A stretch of 64,000 nt of DNA from Plantago major (GCA_026545765.1 JAIFAC010000181.1:1-64000); one strand, 5' to 3'. Counted from the first letter of the stretch, positions 1 to 12,633 are shown. The notes: generated from the sequence alone by a model not told the origin. Made by a program: numbers and translations.

Positions 1-1880
1 AAAGGTGAGGAGCATAAGCTCTATCGTTGTTACTTAGATGTCAAGTGTTCTTTCTCTAGCATTCCGATCGCCTCCTCCGCTGACCTCCTCGCTATAGTGT
101 CGATAACCCCACCATAGGGAAGGTTTTCCATTTCTAAGTTTTGAGTACTCGCAGATCGCCGAGCTTGTTGAGGAGGATCCGTGGAGGTGGTGGTAAAGAC
201 CGTCAGAGTTTCGATCACGCTGCTTCTCCTTCGCTCATTCCTTTGGTGGCGGAAGGTTCCTCTTCAGAACTAGCTCTTTCAATTTGTCTTTATCAAACTT
301 TCAATCTCGCTAATCAACGCAGCTTCCATGGAATGGCCTTTATGCTATGGAATCGCAATATTCTTTAGAAGACTTACTTTTTACTATTCCCATCTTGGGC
401 CATTGAACATCCACATTCTTTTCAACAATAGAGGCCAAAATGTCGGATCTAGGTCTATCGAGGCGTAGTGTACTCAGATATCTCCCGGAGGGGTTCTCTC
501 ACGAAATTCTCTTATCTTTGAAATCCTTTCTTTGCTCAAATTTTCCAAAACGAGGCATGGGATCCATCATCGGCTCTTTTCCTTCTTAGTCCCGTTTCAT
601 CGAACGCTCCTCCTATACTCCTCACCATACAAGACTCTTCACATATATCTTCCAAGTATTTTTCATTTGAATCTCTTCATTGGAGAGTTTCTTCCTGAGT
701 TCATCATTGTAGGTATTGCATGTGCATCGGACCCGCTTTTTGATGTCAGGAGACTCAACTCGACGATTTAAGCATCGAACCGCTCTAGAAAGGTCCTAAG
801 ATCTTCATTGTCTCTTTCGATGATTCCAACAAGTGCTTTACCGATTTTGTCCTCTTCTTTCCTTCAAATCTCTTCAAAAGAGAGAGACCACATCCTCATA
901 GGTCTTGATTGAGCCATTGGGTAAAGCGTCCACTAATCCATCGCTTCTCCAAAGAGGGTGGATGAGAAGTTGAGAGCTTTCATGTTGTCATTCAATCCAT
1001 TGTGTCCATCTTACTTTCATACCTAGTAAGATGAGCAACGGACAAGTATGTCCATTGTAATGCTCAAGGTTGGGGATAGTGCAATCGTGACGCTTTCTCT
1101 CTCGATTGCATCCCATAATGGGTTTGGAGCTCTTATCATCACATTCTCATAAGCCTCCACCATTTTGCCTAGATTAGTAATCAGGTTCCAAAGACTTCCA
1201 TTGAATGTAGATTTGTTCAAGACTAAGCCTCTCACCCGCTTCGTTGATGGCCACGCCAAGAGGGAAGGTCATCGACTTAGATTATCGCGATATCTCCGCC
1301 ACTTGGTCTCTTTCCTTGTTTGGAGAGCAACATGGCGACTAGTACCGCCTCATCCAAATTTAGGTCTTATCGTGCTCGAGATGCAGAGCTCTCCTGATAA
1401 GGTTGCACAAATCATCTTTTAATTTTGTTCTCCTATTATCTCCAAGAGATGGCGATGATCATTCCTTGTCCGAAAGGCACTCACCTTGGAGCTGCCAATG
1501 GCGGAGTAGGTCGATGTTGTTGATCCAAAGCAACCTTCGATAGTAGTGAGCAAGAGGTCAATCGATTCTCATTCATACCAAATTCACTTGATGAATAATC
1601 CGCCATTTGGAAGAGTGAGGTTCTTCCTAGTGGAGGACCACGTGTTCCGGCGGAGGAACATGTCCTTCCACCTCGACCGCTACCTGTGTCCTCGTCCTTG
1701 CCGGTAGATCAACGACTCTTTCATCCTCCGAGGAGGCACTGCAGGGTGTCCATCGCTGATACTCCTCTCGATTCCTTAATGCGATCCTAGCCAATCGTGT
1801 TCTCCTAGTAGGAGGTCTACCTCATGGCCTCGAGCGGAGTTCTAACCGCAGAGTGGCGGTTCGCTGATTTTCTCTGCCTT
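1..1880 (-). pseudogene. gag region of a Tat-like Ty3/gypsy element, partial
   Basis: Gag remnant read on the minus strand and running off the left edge. Two stretches match the gag of element C in this window. Near 1030-1165 the residues APNPLWDAIERE correspond to TPNPLCDEIRRE in C. Near 90-150 ENLPYGGVIDTIA corresponds to ENLPYSGIINAIA. The order and spacing agree with a gag that begins just inside the LTR and primer site at 1918-1935. Gag forms the virus-like particle of the element. The copy is broken, with several interruptions, and only its 5' part is in the window. The start is approximate because the N-terminus is not clearly readable. Confidence 0.7.
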
Positions 1881-1917
1881 GCTATTGCTTATAGAGCTAT
1901 GAAACTTTTGTAAAGTT

Positions 1918-1934
1918 TCCATAGACGCCCAAAA
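1918..1934 (-). other. primer binding site of the left Ty3/gypsy element
   Basis: On the minus strand the bases just inside the LTR end read TTTTGGGCGTCTATGG. This parallels TTTTGGCGCCGTCTGTGG at the same place in element C. It is the tRNA-primed start site for minus-strand DNA synthesis. The match to C is imperfect. Confidence 0.6.
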
Positions 1935-2583
1935 TGTTGAGGGTGAAGTCCCCAAACTCTAAGTAAGTTCTTCCTATGTCGCCCAAGTTCAAACCACCGC
2001 AAATCGCCCCGAGTTAAGGTCTAAAGTTAGGGTCCAAAGCACTCCAAGGTCCAAAGCATTAATGGGAAAGACCTGCACAAGTAACTTTCGGGGTTAGATT
2101 CAAGACCCGCCATGAGTGTCAAACCGGTAAAGACTTTACTTGAGAGAGACCAACATCCGCTCAGATAGTGATCGATTAGTTCTTAAAGATGACTGCTTAC
2201 CTCCGTTAGCATGGGAATGTGTGCCATATATATATAGAGATCTCCCAAAGAGGAAGGGCTCCGCTGATTGTGCCAAATGTAAGGCTCGGATTGCGCCAAC
2301 AATGCTCTATTGCCCACGGCCCATTAAGAAGACTTAACACATTTCCTTTTAGCTTTCGAGGGTAGTTTAGTCATTCTCCGAGAGAAATTAGGGACTCCTC
2401 AAGTCCGTCTTGGACCTTCGTCTGAGAGTGTAGGTCCGAGGGTCTGGTCCGGGTCACAATCTCATGTCTGATATCAACTCCCATAAACCACAAGGCATAG
2501 TGGTTCGGACCTTGATAGCCTCGGATCCTATTTTCTCTCTGCGCTCAATTCGTTCCTTATGAGGTTAGAGACTTATGTTCGCA
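1935..2583 (-). repeat. 5' LTR of the left Ty3/gypsy element, inner part
   Basis: On the minus strand this segment ends in ACCCTCAACA-type sequence next to the primer site, like the LTRs of element C. It contains the same landmarks: a TATATATATGGCACACATTCCC-like promoter stretch near 2228, and a GTAAAGTCT...CCGGTTTGACACTCA stretch near 2130. The outer part of the LTR, with the TGTTGATACGG start, lies at 23075-23290 on the far side of the S1 copia composite. The two parts add up to about 865 bp, close to the 918-924 bp LTRs of C. Confidence 0.65.
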
Positions 2584-3296
2584 TCATAGATATTTTGTTA
2601 GAAATATCTGCTTAGATTTTGATTAGCAACATGATGATTTATCTTAGTCTCGTAAAGGTGATTAGTACTTTCGTTCACTTGAACATTGTAAAAGAGGAAA
2701 CCCACTAAGTATGATAGTCTAGCTAATCTTGTATAGGATGTTAGGTCTCAAAATGTAATTTTATTTTATGAAGAGAAGACCAAGAAGAAGACATCCAAGG
2801 TAAAGCTCAACGACATTGAAGACTTGAAGAAATCGCACAAGATTGTCAATCGATTGTTCGATATCTTAGCGATATCTTAAAGACACGAATAGTTTAAAAC
2901 AAACCGTGTCACAAGAGATATCCGAGAAATAAGATACATATCCAAACCAACGAAAGTGTCCATGACATCTATTCTCGATACCTTGAGCTTTAACCACGCT
3001 TCGAAAGAGAAATATATATTGCAAACAAAGTTGTTTCAATAAATACAAGTGATATCTCAAGAATGAAGATAAGGACGGCAAAGAATCGACAACACTAGTC
3101 TCCGACATAAAGCATAGTTCCGCTGACACTACAGACAAAAGTATAGTACAATGCATTTAATGCACGGACAGAGATGTCCTAATAAAAGCAACGGCAACTT
3201 CCGAGAAGAAGACAAACTCACATAAGATTATACACAGATATCAATAGTTTGAATTTGAGCCTAACGGATACTATTCAAACGGCACTCAAATTCATC

Positions 3297-3304
3297 TATA
3301 AATA
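3297..3304 (+). promoter_or_regulatory. LTR TATA box of the Sirevirus family
   Basis: TATAAATA inside a conserved CATCTATAAATATCAAC context. The same site is present in the other LTRs at 17048, 22125, 44242 and 58223. It is the likely core promoter for the genomic transcript, so U3 would end about 30 bp downstream. Confidence 0.7.
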
Positions 3305-3694
3305 TCAACACTTAGACCGATTGAGAAGACACCTTAGACACACATAACTTGAAAACGCCGAACGCCTTACTCTCTCAAAGCAACTTACTTATCCTCAAAG
3401 CTTCACATGTACCAAAGCTTTTGATCTTGAGTAAACACCAAGTTCTAAGTGTCCGATCCTAAACAAGCAAAGCTATTCGTGAAGGAGTTGAATCAAAAGA
3501 TCAACTATCCGAGATTCATTCTCTTGAACAGATATCATAAGACTTGGGTCAAGAAATCAACAAGATACCATACCTCAGAAGTGTATTAAGTAACTTAGTT
3601 CACAGAGCTATCGATTAATCAAAAGTTATTAAGACGCTCATCCGACAAATCAAACCAAAACCAACACCATAATCAAGTGGAGTGTGAACTACTT

Positions 3695-3890
3695 AGTTTG
3701 AAAAATCGTGAATAACTCCAAGGTTACCGAGTATAGGAAGTACTTGATTTGGGAAACTAAGGAATAACTCCAAGGTTATCGAGTATAGGAAGTACTTAGC
3801 TTGGGAATCTAGGGAATAACTCAAAGGTTTCGAGTATAGGAAGTACTGGGTGGAAAGCCGGGAACAACTCAGGGGGAACATTTGGTCGGG
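3695..3890 (+). repeat. LTR tandem repeat block, about 54-bp unit
   Basis: Three to four imperfect copies of a unit with the core GAATAACTCCAAGGTTA...GAGTATAGGAAGTACTT. The unit contains short inverted arms such as AGCTTGGGAAGCT. Equivalent blocks sit in all the Sirevirus LTRs, near 17450-17640, 22545-22720, 44620-44830 and 58605-58790, at the same distance from the LTR end. Confidence 0.8.
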
Positions 3891-4226
3891 AACCAATTGT
3901 TAAGAATCTTAGAATAGGATTATTGTAAGGAGAACTCAATTATCTGTTCTAGTGAATTCTAGGTCTCGATAGACAAGTGGATTAGTTGGAGGATTACGCC
4001 ACCTCCAGATACCACTATACTTGCGTGTTATTTACCTTCAGATTTACATTTCAAAGAACACACACACACATATTAACTATTTCGCACTTATCTTTATTAA
4101 GTCTTCCGTGACTGATTCTAAGTATCGACATCTATTCAGATATCCGAGAAATAGTTATCGACAAAAGTTTTAAAAGACTATTCACCCCCCTCTAGTCTTT
4201 TATCTTGCCGTTATCCGACCAACAAG

Positions 4227-4241
4227 TGGTATCAGAGCAGG
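4227..4241 (+). other. S1 primer binding site (initiator tRNA-Met type)
   Basis: TGGTATCAGAGCAGG begins two bases after the LTR end. This is the usual copia primer site, complementary to the 3' end of initiator methionine tRNA. Confidence 0.9.
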
Positions 4242-4289
4242 AGGTTCACCAAATTTTCCAGACCGAACCTAGATCCCAGATAGGTGAAG

Positions 4290-5400
4290 GAACTTTGTCG
4301 ACTTTTGAGGACTACTTAATTTGTGTGTTAAGTGTAGGTATGTCTCGAGTGATGCACCTGCTCAAACCAAAGGACTACGAGAAATGGAAAAATAACATGA
4401 TGCTCCACCTTGAAGCCATAAGTGACGAGATGATCAAGTAATAAAGAATGGCCCAATAGTCATTCAACAACTTAAGCAAGTCATGGAGGTTTCGAGGAAG
4501 AGACAGAGATCAAAGCTAAGGATCTTCACAAATGATGCCAACTAGTGGAAGATCTATCGTCAAGTTATTTACGAACCAAAGCCTAGAGAACTCGACATCG
4601 AAGATGCCAAGAGGAATCGTCTGATGGTCAAGCTCAGAATATCATCATCGATCGACACTGAGCACATACAAGGTAAACTGGGTGGTGCTAAACGGCGAAA
4701 GTTGCTCGCAACCGATTGAAGAAATCAGTTTAACCGAGAAACCAAGGAAAACAAGTTTGAAGTTCTAAAGTTGAAATTTCAAAATTTCAAACAAGGTCCC
4801 ACCAAACTCGGGAGAACTTGATTTCGTGTTTACCACTCTCATGAGTGATATGGCAAAGACTTGGGAAAGTAATAGATACTCTCGAGAAGATTAAGACTAT
4901 TTTCAGAAGTCATAACCACAACAGGGAGCATACTAAATTATTTTATTTTAACCAAGGTATGCCAAATATCAATCCAGAGGAACTTTTCTCTCATCTTATC
5001 ATTGACTATGAGACAACTCGTAGAGAACAAACAATCAAAAGTTGCGTAATGTTGCTCTAGTTACTCAAGGAACTTCAAAAGAAGAAAAGCAAGGAGGAGA
5101 TCGAGGATGCTCTTGCTCCAAAGCAAATGAGTAAATTTGTCAATGAGAAATTGAGAGAAGAAAAGCCAAAGAGAAGTCAAAAGCATCTAGGCTCAAACTA
5201 TCACCAAGACAAAATATGCAAAGCTCACGAACAAGCCACCGTAAAGCATCATGTATCGAGGAAGTAAATTGAAACGATATCTGCTTTATTGTCGTAAACC
5301 GCCACTTCAAGAAGGATTGTCCCGCCTCAACAAACTAAGGACAAAGCGACAAGAAAGATAGAAGAATCTTCGTAGAAGCCGTAAAGCTTTGTTAATCAAG
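4290..5400 (+). pseudogene. S1 gag
   Basis: Copia-type gag. An N-terminal stretch with KDYEKWKNNMMLHLEAISDE (about 4365-4440) resembles the opening of the gag_pre/UBN2-type domain. A zinc-knuckle-like stretch starting C-x2-C is visible near 5280-5335. It is bounded upstream by the primer site and continues into a charged coiled-coil tail. Gag would package the element RNA in virus-like particles. This copy is broken, with several interruptions. The same region in S2 (45250-46310) shows the same landmarks. Confidence 0.75.
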
Positions 5401-5439
5401 AAAGAAAGAAAATCCAAATTCAACTGGATGCTCTAGACG

Positions 5440-5960
5440 TTGAGACAGATTCTGAAGATGACAATTCAGATGATTCAACCCTACCATCACCAGAATTATG
5501 TGGAGTTACTCATGATATAATCGACTTCGGCCTCAAGAAGAATGAAATGTGTGGAGTTGCTGAAATTGACGGACTAGACATCTCCAACATAGAAAACTGT
5601 CTTATGGCTGATGAGGTAACACATACTTCTTGCTACACTTATGAAAGCGATGAAGAGGAAATAAAAAATCTAGAAAATCTCAGGAAAGAACTTGACATCT
5701 ATGAAAGAGAATTTCTAATGATCCGAGCTAGAGCCGAAAACCTTGAAGAAGAAAAGAATTCTCTTGAAAAGGAAAATTAGTTAAAGAATCTGAGAGAAAG
5801 GATGCTGAAAATGCATTTCTCAAAGCTCAGATATCTGAGACTGAAAAGTCACATGAAGAAGCAATGAAGCATAAAGAATTATGAAAATCTTCTTTCCGAA
5901 ACAAGGAACTCAAGAAGAAAGAACTATCTTTTCAATCTTATGCCAAAGCTAGTGACACTT
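5440..5960 (+). pseudogene. S1 gag tail, acidic and coiled-coil segment
   Basis: A Glu/Lys-rich stretch follows the zinc-knuckle region: an acidic patch (DSEDDNSDDS-type) and then a heptad-like segment including EEEIKNLENLRKELDIYERE and RARAENLEEEKNSLEKEN (5640-5780). It is predicted to be helical and coiled-coil forming, plausibly for gag multimerisation. Coiled coils in gag are known from Sireviruses. The segment is shared with S2 and is the longest readable piece of gag in this copy. Confidence 0.65.
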
Positions 5961-6749
5961 TCATCAAGTACAATCTACTTAAGAGATCCTTCAGAGAAGA
6001 AAGGACTCAATGAATACATGCAGATTGTTCTATCACTCGAGTAAGAGTAAGGAGAAAAGAACATTTGTAAGTACTCTCAAAGAAGACGGTTCCCATGCAA
6101 TCTATAGTATCGGTGAAAAGACAAAGATTGTCGACAAAGGAAAGGCAAATGACTAGACCTTTGTGGGAAAAACAAGTAAAAACAAAACTGTTGGTATAGC
6201 CGAAAAGAAACACAAAGACCGAAAAGTGTAAACACCCACAAGGTTATGTCTCTCAAAAGGTAGAATTGCAGAGCCGCAAATTCTCCCATGTCACTTTTTC
6301 TCGAAAGAAATCGATCAACCAGACTAGCAAAGCCGAGAAAAGACCTCGATAGCTTCAAGTGCTCAAACGGCATCGCTACAAAGGCATCGGAAAACAACTT
6401 GCTCATGAGTACAAGCAGAGCAAGAACGATGGTCGAAAAGCTAGAATTGCTCAAAGCAATTATCGGCGGAAGTTAAATCAAGCCATCGAAAATCAATGCC
6501 GTGGCTAGAAGAAATCTGCAAGGAAGGCTAAGTTTGTCGAAAAGCAAACTCGTAAACCGACAGTATCCGAAGCATCATATGGAGCACCTAGGAACACACC
6601 AAGGAAGAAAATAATTTTACTAATGATAACTTTCATTCATAAAGAATTCTCCTTACGCCTTCTGCATAAAAGCATATTTCAAAGAAATTCATTAAAAATG
6701 GATTCCTCGAAGAACTTTTGATTCGACGGTTCCATCAAAGATATGAGAA

Positions 6750-8100
6750 CCTAATCTCCTGCTTCACAGTGTGCGTAATGCTTCCGGACTAAAGCACAAT
6801 GGCTATTTGATAGTGGATGCGAAAGCACATGACAGAGACAAAGCAAATATGGTTGATTACAAAGCTTGCAACACAGACCGTATATCGATTTGGAGGAGAA
6901 TTAAATCCTCTCTCGATTTGGCAACGCCAAATTGGGAACTTTAACAATCATCGACGACATATGTTAAGGATTTGAAATACAATCTTTTTAGCATGAGCCT
7001 TTGCATAAGGTTTTACTATAAAATTCAAAGCTAAACATCGCAAACTAATTGACAATGAGTCAAAGGCATACCTTAGTTGGTAGGCGGAAAGGCTTTTTAT
7101 GTTGCCGATTGGGCATCCGCCACAATCAAGAATGTCTCATGGTGAGTCAATCTGGTCACACAAGAGCACCGTTATGGCACAAAAGAATGAGTCACTTGAA
7201 CTTCAAAACTCAATAGACTTGCCAAGAAAGAGTTAGTGGTTGGTCTTCCTGTAACATCTTCGTAAAGGATGGTATCCGCTCGCGCCGATGGGGAAACAAT
7301 CTAAGATCTCTTTCAAGTCCAAAATCAAACACGCTTAGTGTTAGACCAACGCAACTTTTACACATGGATCTATTTGAATCATCTCAGAATTAGTTATGCA
7401 GAAAGAAGTATGGTCCGTTATTGTAGATGACTTCTCAAGATTCACTTGGGTTGTCTCAAACACAAATGATGCCGGTGGAGATACCAAACTTGTCAAAAAG
7501 CTTGAAGTCATGAAAATGACAAGGTATCTGCAATCGTAATGCACTATGGTATCGAAGTTTGTCAACCAAGACATAAAGGAGTTTTGTACTTGCAAAGGTA
7601 TACAACACCAACTTTCCTCTCAGAAGAACACCTCAACAAAATGGTGTTGCGTAAAGGAAAAACAGAACCCTTAAAGAAGTCGCAAGGAAAATGCTAGACA
7701 TCAAATAAGTGAAATTTATCGGGTTGAAGTCAAACAACTGCTACACTCGTAATGTATGTTTGATAAACAAACACCATGACAGACCCCTATGAAATCTTGG
7801 TTGGTAGACCCCTAATATCAAACATCCGAGAGTATTTGGTTGTAGATGTTTTCTTCTAAACAATGGGAAAGATTATCGAGAACATTTCAACCAAAGGCGT
7901 ATGAAGGTGTTCTTCGCTATTCCACAAACAAAGAAAGCTTACAGAGTTTACAACAAAAGAACAAAGAAAATTGAAGAATCAGCCATGTTGTATTCTATGA
8001 AGGAAATAAGAAAACACCTCCTTTTGATGAACTCTCGAAGGTTCAAAGAACTATTATCGAGGGATCCTAAAGAAGAATCCTAAAGGAAAAACATCATTAT
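6750..8100 (+). pseudogene. S1 pol: protease and integrase region
   Basis: A copia aspartic-protease signature reading WLFDSGC lies near 6800-6822. It is followed by a GAG-pre-integrase stretch (HKRMSHL-like, about 7180-7260), then integrase with VVDDFSRFTWV-like residues (about 7420-7455) and a PQQNGV...NRTLKE-like stretch (7625-7700). Protease would cut the Gag-Pol polyprotein, and integrase would insert the cDNA. The copy is heavily interrupted. Domain limits are approximate, and 5960-6750 holds degraded gag-pol linker with nothing else recognised. Confidence 0.7.
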
Positions 8101-8559
8101 GGAAAGTGAGGATGACTCGACGAGAAAAGCTTGAAAAGCCTAGTAACAACAAGATGACTCACATACGATGAGGAATTTCCTATGAGTTTTCCGTAAATGG
8201 AACAAAGTTATCGAACCTTCATCATGAAGAGGTATCCAAAAGAGAATGTTCAAATGCATGTCTCGATATCTCTAACACTAAAAGTGTCGATATCCTCGAC
8301 ATCTCCCATATGTCGATATCTCGATAATCAAAAGTATCAAATCAAAATCTTAGTGATTCACATTCGTATCACCGGATATTGATCCTACTAGCACTAAACC
8401 TATGATGAAATGGATCAAAGATCATCCTACAAAGGATATAATCGACCGATTAATCGTGGTGTTAGACTAGGAGAGCAATAGCTGAAAATGCTAACTCTCT
8501 CTTTGGATGTTTCATCTCAATATTGAACCTAAAATATTGAAGAAGCATTAGGAGACCAA

Positions 8560-10036
8560 GATCGGATCTCTGCAATGCAAGAAGAGTTCGATCAATTTGA
8601 GAGAAACAAAGTCCGAAACTAGTTCCATTTATAGAAGGAATATATGTGATTGGAACTAAATGGGTTTTCGTAAACAAGATGAATGAATCGTGAAATAACC
8701 GTAAACAAAGCAAGATTGGTTGCCAAGGATTTACTCATCAAGGCTTAGATTTTGACGAGTCATATGCACCAGTTGCCAGATTGGATGCAATAAGACTCTT
8801 TCTATCCTTTGAAGCTCATAAAGATTTCAAAGTTTATCAGATGGATGTCAAAAGTGCATTCCTAAACGGTGAACTTGCAGAAGAAGTTTATGTTGAGCAA
8901 CCACCTGGCTTTGAAGTTTCTAAAGTAGAATGGTCTATAAACCATGTAAAGCTCAGATGGATCAAACAGCTCCAAGAGCATGGTATGACACTTTGGCCAA
9001 ATACCTTCTGAAAAGTGGTTTCAAGAAAGTTGAAGTTGATAAAACTTTATTTACCTTAAACCATGATGGAAAACTACTCTTAGTTCAAGTATATGTTGAT
9101 GACATCATATTTGGATCTAAGGACAAGCAACTTTGTAATGACTTTGCAAATCTCATGAAAAGCAAGTTTGAGATGAGCATGATGGGAGAAATGAATTATT
9201 TCCTAGGATTGCAAGTCAAGCAACTCAATGATGGAATATTCATTAGTCAAACAAAGTATGCAAAAGACATGCTCACAAAATTCAATCTTAAGCCTTCTGA
9301 AAAGAATGCTAAGATACCTATGAGCATTGGAACCAAAATGACCTATACTGAATCAGATAAGAGTGTTGAAGAACATAAGTATAGGAAATTGATAGGTTCA
9401 CTACTTTACCTCACTGCAAGTAGACCTGATATTCAATATGCCGTTGGAGTATGTGCTAGATTTCAGACAAATCCAATGCAAACACACTACAACATTGCTA
9501 TGAAATTTTATTAAGGTATGTAAAGGGTACAGTAGATGTAGGATTGTGGTATCCTAAAGAAAGTGGATTGAGTTTAGCTGGGTACTCAGATGCTGATTAT
9601 GCTGGATCATTGCTTGATAGGAAAAGCACCTCAGGAACTTGTCGGGCACTAGACTTATCTCATGGTTTAGCAAGAAGCAAAACTCAATTGCAACTTCTAC
9701 CACGTAGGTTGAATATATTGTCAGTTGTTGTGCAACACAAATTCGTGGATACAACAACAACTTAAAGACTATGGACTCGATGAGAAGAAAACTCCCATTT
9801 TTGTGACAACACAAGTGCTATTGATTACACGTAATCCTAAATTTCATGCCAGAACAAAGCACATTGATGTTAGACATCACTTCATCAGAGACCATGTTGA
9901 AAAAGGCAATCTAGAGATACTCAAGATTGGCACTGAAGACCAACTTGCAGATTTTTTCTTCACTAAGCCACTACAAGAAAGTAGATTCTTAGCCTTAAGA
10001 CATAGTCTTGGACTAATGGAACTACCAATGAACTGA
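8560..10036 (+). pseudogene. S1 pol: reverse transcriptase and RNase H
   Basis: Copia RT is well readable here: [20 protein letters not shown] (about 8835-8895), the catalytic YVDD at 9092-9103, then SLLYLTASRPDIQYAV (about 9395-9450). RNase H follows with DADYAGSLLDRKSTSGTC (about 9590-9640) and KHIDVRHHFIRDHVEKGN (about 9855-9910), ending near 10034. The INT-RT-RH order identifies Ty1/copia. This is the most intact-looking coding stretch of S1, with only a few interruptions. The 8100-8560 interval before it is the variable integrase-RT linker. Confidence 0.85.
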
Positions 10037-10808
10037 AAAGTTCGATATCCGAACGGGCATCCAGAGAAGAGATATCCGAACGGCATCCAGAAGAGAGAAG
10101 AGGTATCCGAACGGGTATCCGTAAGTCAAAAGGATAAAGAGCAAAAGATAGCTTAAGATCTCCGAGACGGAACTCGATATCCTAATCATTCTATAAACGG
10201 GAACACTAAAGAGAATAGTATAACTATCTCAAATAACTACTCTCTTGAAACTCGCATTATTTCTATCTTGATGAAAACTTGAAAAATCCTAAGTATAAGA
10301 TGTATTCAGATGCTAACAAAGGTCCTTGCTCAAATGTAATTATGATTCATAGCTATTAGCCAAAATTCATTAAATGGGCACAATTACATTTGTTGATTGT
10401 GATCATTGCTGGAGAAGCAATGGTGAACCTTGATGAATTTAAGCGCTTGATCTGAACGGCAGAAATTAATTCACAGTAAATAGTGGACTCTAAAAATTCC
10501 GACAAAGACCACTTTGCATTTAATGTCAAGTTACTTTTGATCATGCCGTTGCAAATCATGACACGTATACACAAAATCAATTTGTATGTATTTGTCTGTT
10601 GAGATTCACTTGCTATATATATAGGATTTTGGCAAAGAAAATCACTTTGCCTAATCCAAATTTCAACTTGCATCAAAATAGCAAAACCTTCTCCTAATCC
10701 TCCGCAACATCTCTAAAATCTCCGCAAATCTTGATTAAGTTTTCAAAAGAATCACTCAATCGAATCTCTTTCAAACACAAGCTTCAAATCCCTATACTAT
10801 ATAAAGAG
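10037..10808 (+). other. S1 spacer between pol and the envelope-like region
   Basis: No coding signal. It opens with an imperfect short tandem repeat (ATCCGAACGGGCATCCAGA-type units, 10045-10125) shared with S2. The middle is AT-rich leader-like sequence with a TATA box at 10614-10623. The end leads into an ATG at 10809. Overall it looks like a repeat plus a promoter and 5' leader for the downstream gene. Confidence 0.6.
10614..10623 (+). promoter_or_regulatory. candidate internal TATA box ahead of the S1 envelope-like region
   Basis: TATATATATA followed by GGATTTTGGCAAA, about 190 bp before the ATG at 10809. The same TATA and flank are kept in S2 (51596-51603). That retention supports function but is not proof, because the two copies are close relatives. 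Confidence 0.45.
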
Positions 10809-12633
10809 ATGGCTTCCAAGAACACTTCGGCACAGAAATCCCAATCCTCCACTGGTACTGCTGAAAAGCAAGCACCAGAGTTGGTTATTGTTAACAATCG
10901 ACTGGTAGGAGCTTTTAATCCTAACCATTGGACTTCAAGTCACGTAATGATTTGGGGTGGTGCCATGGTTGAGGAATACCACCGCCGCAATAGAAAACCA
11001 AAGTGATGTAAAATTGATTCTCGACATGCTTGAAAAGGCACAAATCAAGGGTTTTCTATCCGCCGCCCAAAGGGAATTTCATCACCGATGTGTTGGAATT
11101 TTACAACAACCTGTGATTATTTCGTATCCAAGGCAATCAAATAGTGTCTATCAAAACCTCACCCAAAGAAAGGAAATCCTTCCGACTTAACAACTTTCAG
11201 AAGTTGTTTGAGGTTCAAAATCTTGGAAAGGATTTTGAAATAAACACCAAGGATGATGAGCTCCTGAAGGTGTTAAAGAACTTACAAGGACGTGTGTGAT
11301 CTTGAAAATCGATACACCCATCGAAGTTCAAGCTTGTCGACATCCAACCGTATATCCGCTGGTTCATCGATGTACTAGCTTGCATTCTTCATGATGCTTT
11401 GATGGTCTACAAGGAGGTGCTGACCAGATAAGCCAAGAACGATGGATCATGATGTTCTTGCTGAATCAATAAGACAAAAGGCCGGAAAACCCTTTTAATC
11501 GGGAAAGTACGCCATGAAATTCGTGAAGAAGATTCAAGGCTTCGAGCCTAAGATTGTCAAAGGACTAGCCGAGCCAAAGGCCATGAGGATATGGTCCAAG
11601 ATATGCTACTTCTGGAAAAGCTTGGTATCGAGCTCAGAGACGCCAAATCGCCAAGAATTTACTCTACAAGTACGGTATACAAATCATGAAAAGGTTACCG
11701 GGTCTCGTAAAGGTCCTAAGAAGAGAAAATCAAAAGATATCTCAAGAAAAGGTTATACCAAGAAGCCCGTAACTTCAAGAAAGAAGTCTCACGGCAAATC
11801 GTAAGACACACCTAAAGAGGTTATCAATTTCGATATTTGCAAGCATGGCGATGAACTCATCAATGCTGCAAAAGAGTTATCAACTACTGAACAAGTACAC
11901 CGAGCAAGAGAAAGTGCTTTCAGAAATGTTGCGACTAATGCAGAAAGCCTTGCTGATGAACTCATAAATGTTGCCAAGAATTGTGAATAAAGACTAAGCC
12001 CCATCTCAGTAAACCGCAGGAATAATGGACCAATCGCCCAATGCCGATGAGAGCTCGACGATGAAGATGATGAACTAGTCATCTCTCAAGTCCTAAAAGG
12101 AACAAAGAGGGCTAAGGTTATCAAAAAGTAATCGTGATAAGGTATCCAAGAAGAACCTACACCATGTATTGTTGAACCTATAGCAAAGGTTGTTGGTGCA
12201 AACACATCATCAGGGAATGACTCTCTTGCACAACTTCACAAAGCCCTGATGAGTGGTATTTTAGTGCTGGCAGATGCTGATGGAAATGCCACATCTAAGA
12301 ATCTGGAAGAACACTCTCGATCAATCTTCCGCCTGCATAACCACACAACAACCACAATGCCACAAGTGGTTGATGAAATGGTAAATGAACTCCATTTTGA
12401 ATTACCAAAGAATACAATATGTCAAGAAAATCCTCAGAATCGAGCGTGTTCCCCAACTCAATGAGAGGGATCAAACCGAGACATCTACTCGTAATGATCA
12501 ACCAGGAGGTAAATCGAGTCAGATACTCAGAAAGGTGTGAAGTACCGTAAACTTCAAACAAAGAAACCGACCGGGACAAGACGACCAATGTATAGAAAGG
12601 TCACAGTTCTAGAGACCAATCACCAAACCGCCG

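Larger units (their letters stand above)
2584..4224 (+). repeat. S1 LTR 1 (5')
   Basis: About 1.64 kb, matching the other four Sirevirus LTRs in the window over its length and ending in ...CCGACCAACA just before the primer site. The first three bases differ from the usual TGTTAGATATT start, so the boundary is good to a few bases. It holds a TATA box (TATAAATA, 3297-3304) about 1 kb upstream of the primer site, a tandem repeat block near 3700-3890, and a (CA)n stretch near 4063. Confidence 0.85.

Noticed and set aside
3695-3890. Possible CRISPR-like array
   Set aside because: The units are contiguous, variable tandem repeats inside an LTR, with no unique spacers, in a plant genome.
4227-4241. 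tRNA gene
   Set aside because: Only the 12-18 bases complementary to a tRNA 3' end are present here and at 26166, 27877 and 45175. No cloverleaf, so these are primer sites.
6077-6454. 125-residue minus-strand open frame
   Set aside because: It lies opposite the readable gag tail and linker of S1, has hydrophobic shadow composition and recurs opposite the same sequence in S2.
10797-10805. TATATAAAG immediately before the S1 envelope-like ATG as promoter
   Set aside because: Too close to the ATG to leave a leader, and not kept as a TATA box in S2. The site at 10614 is better placed.
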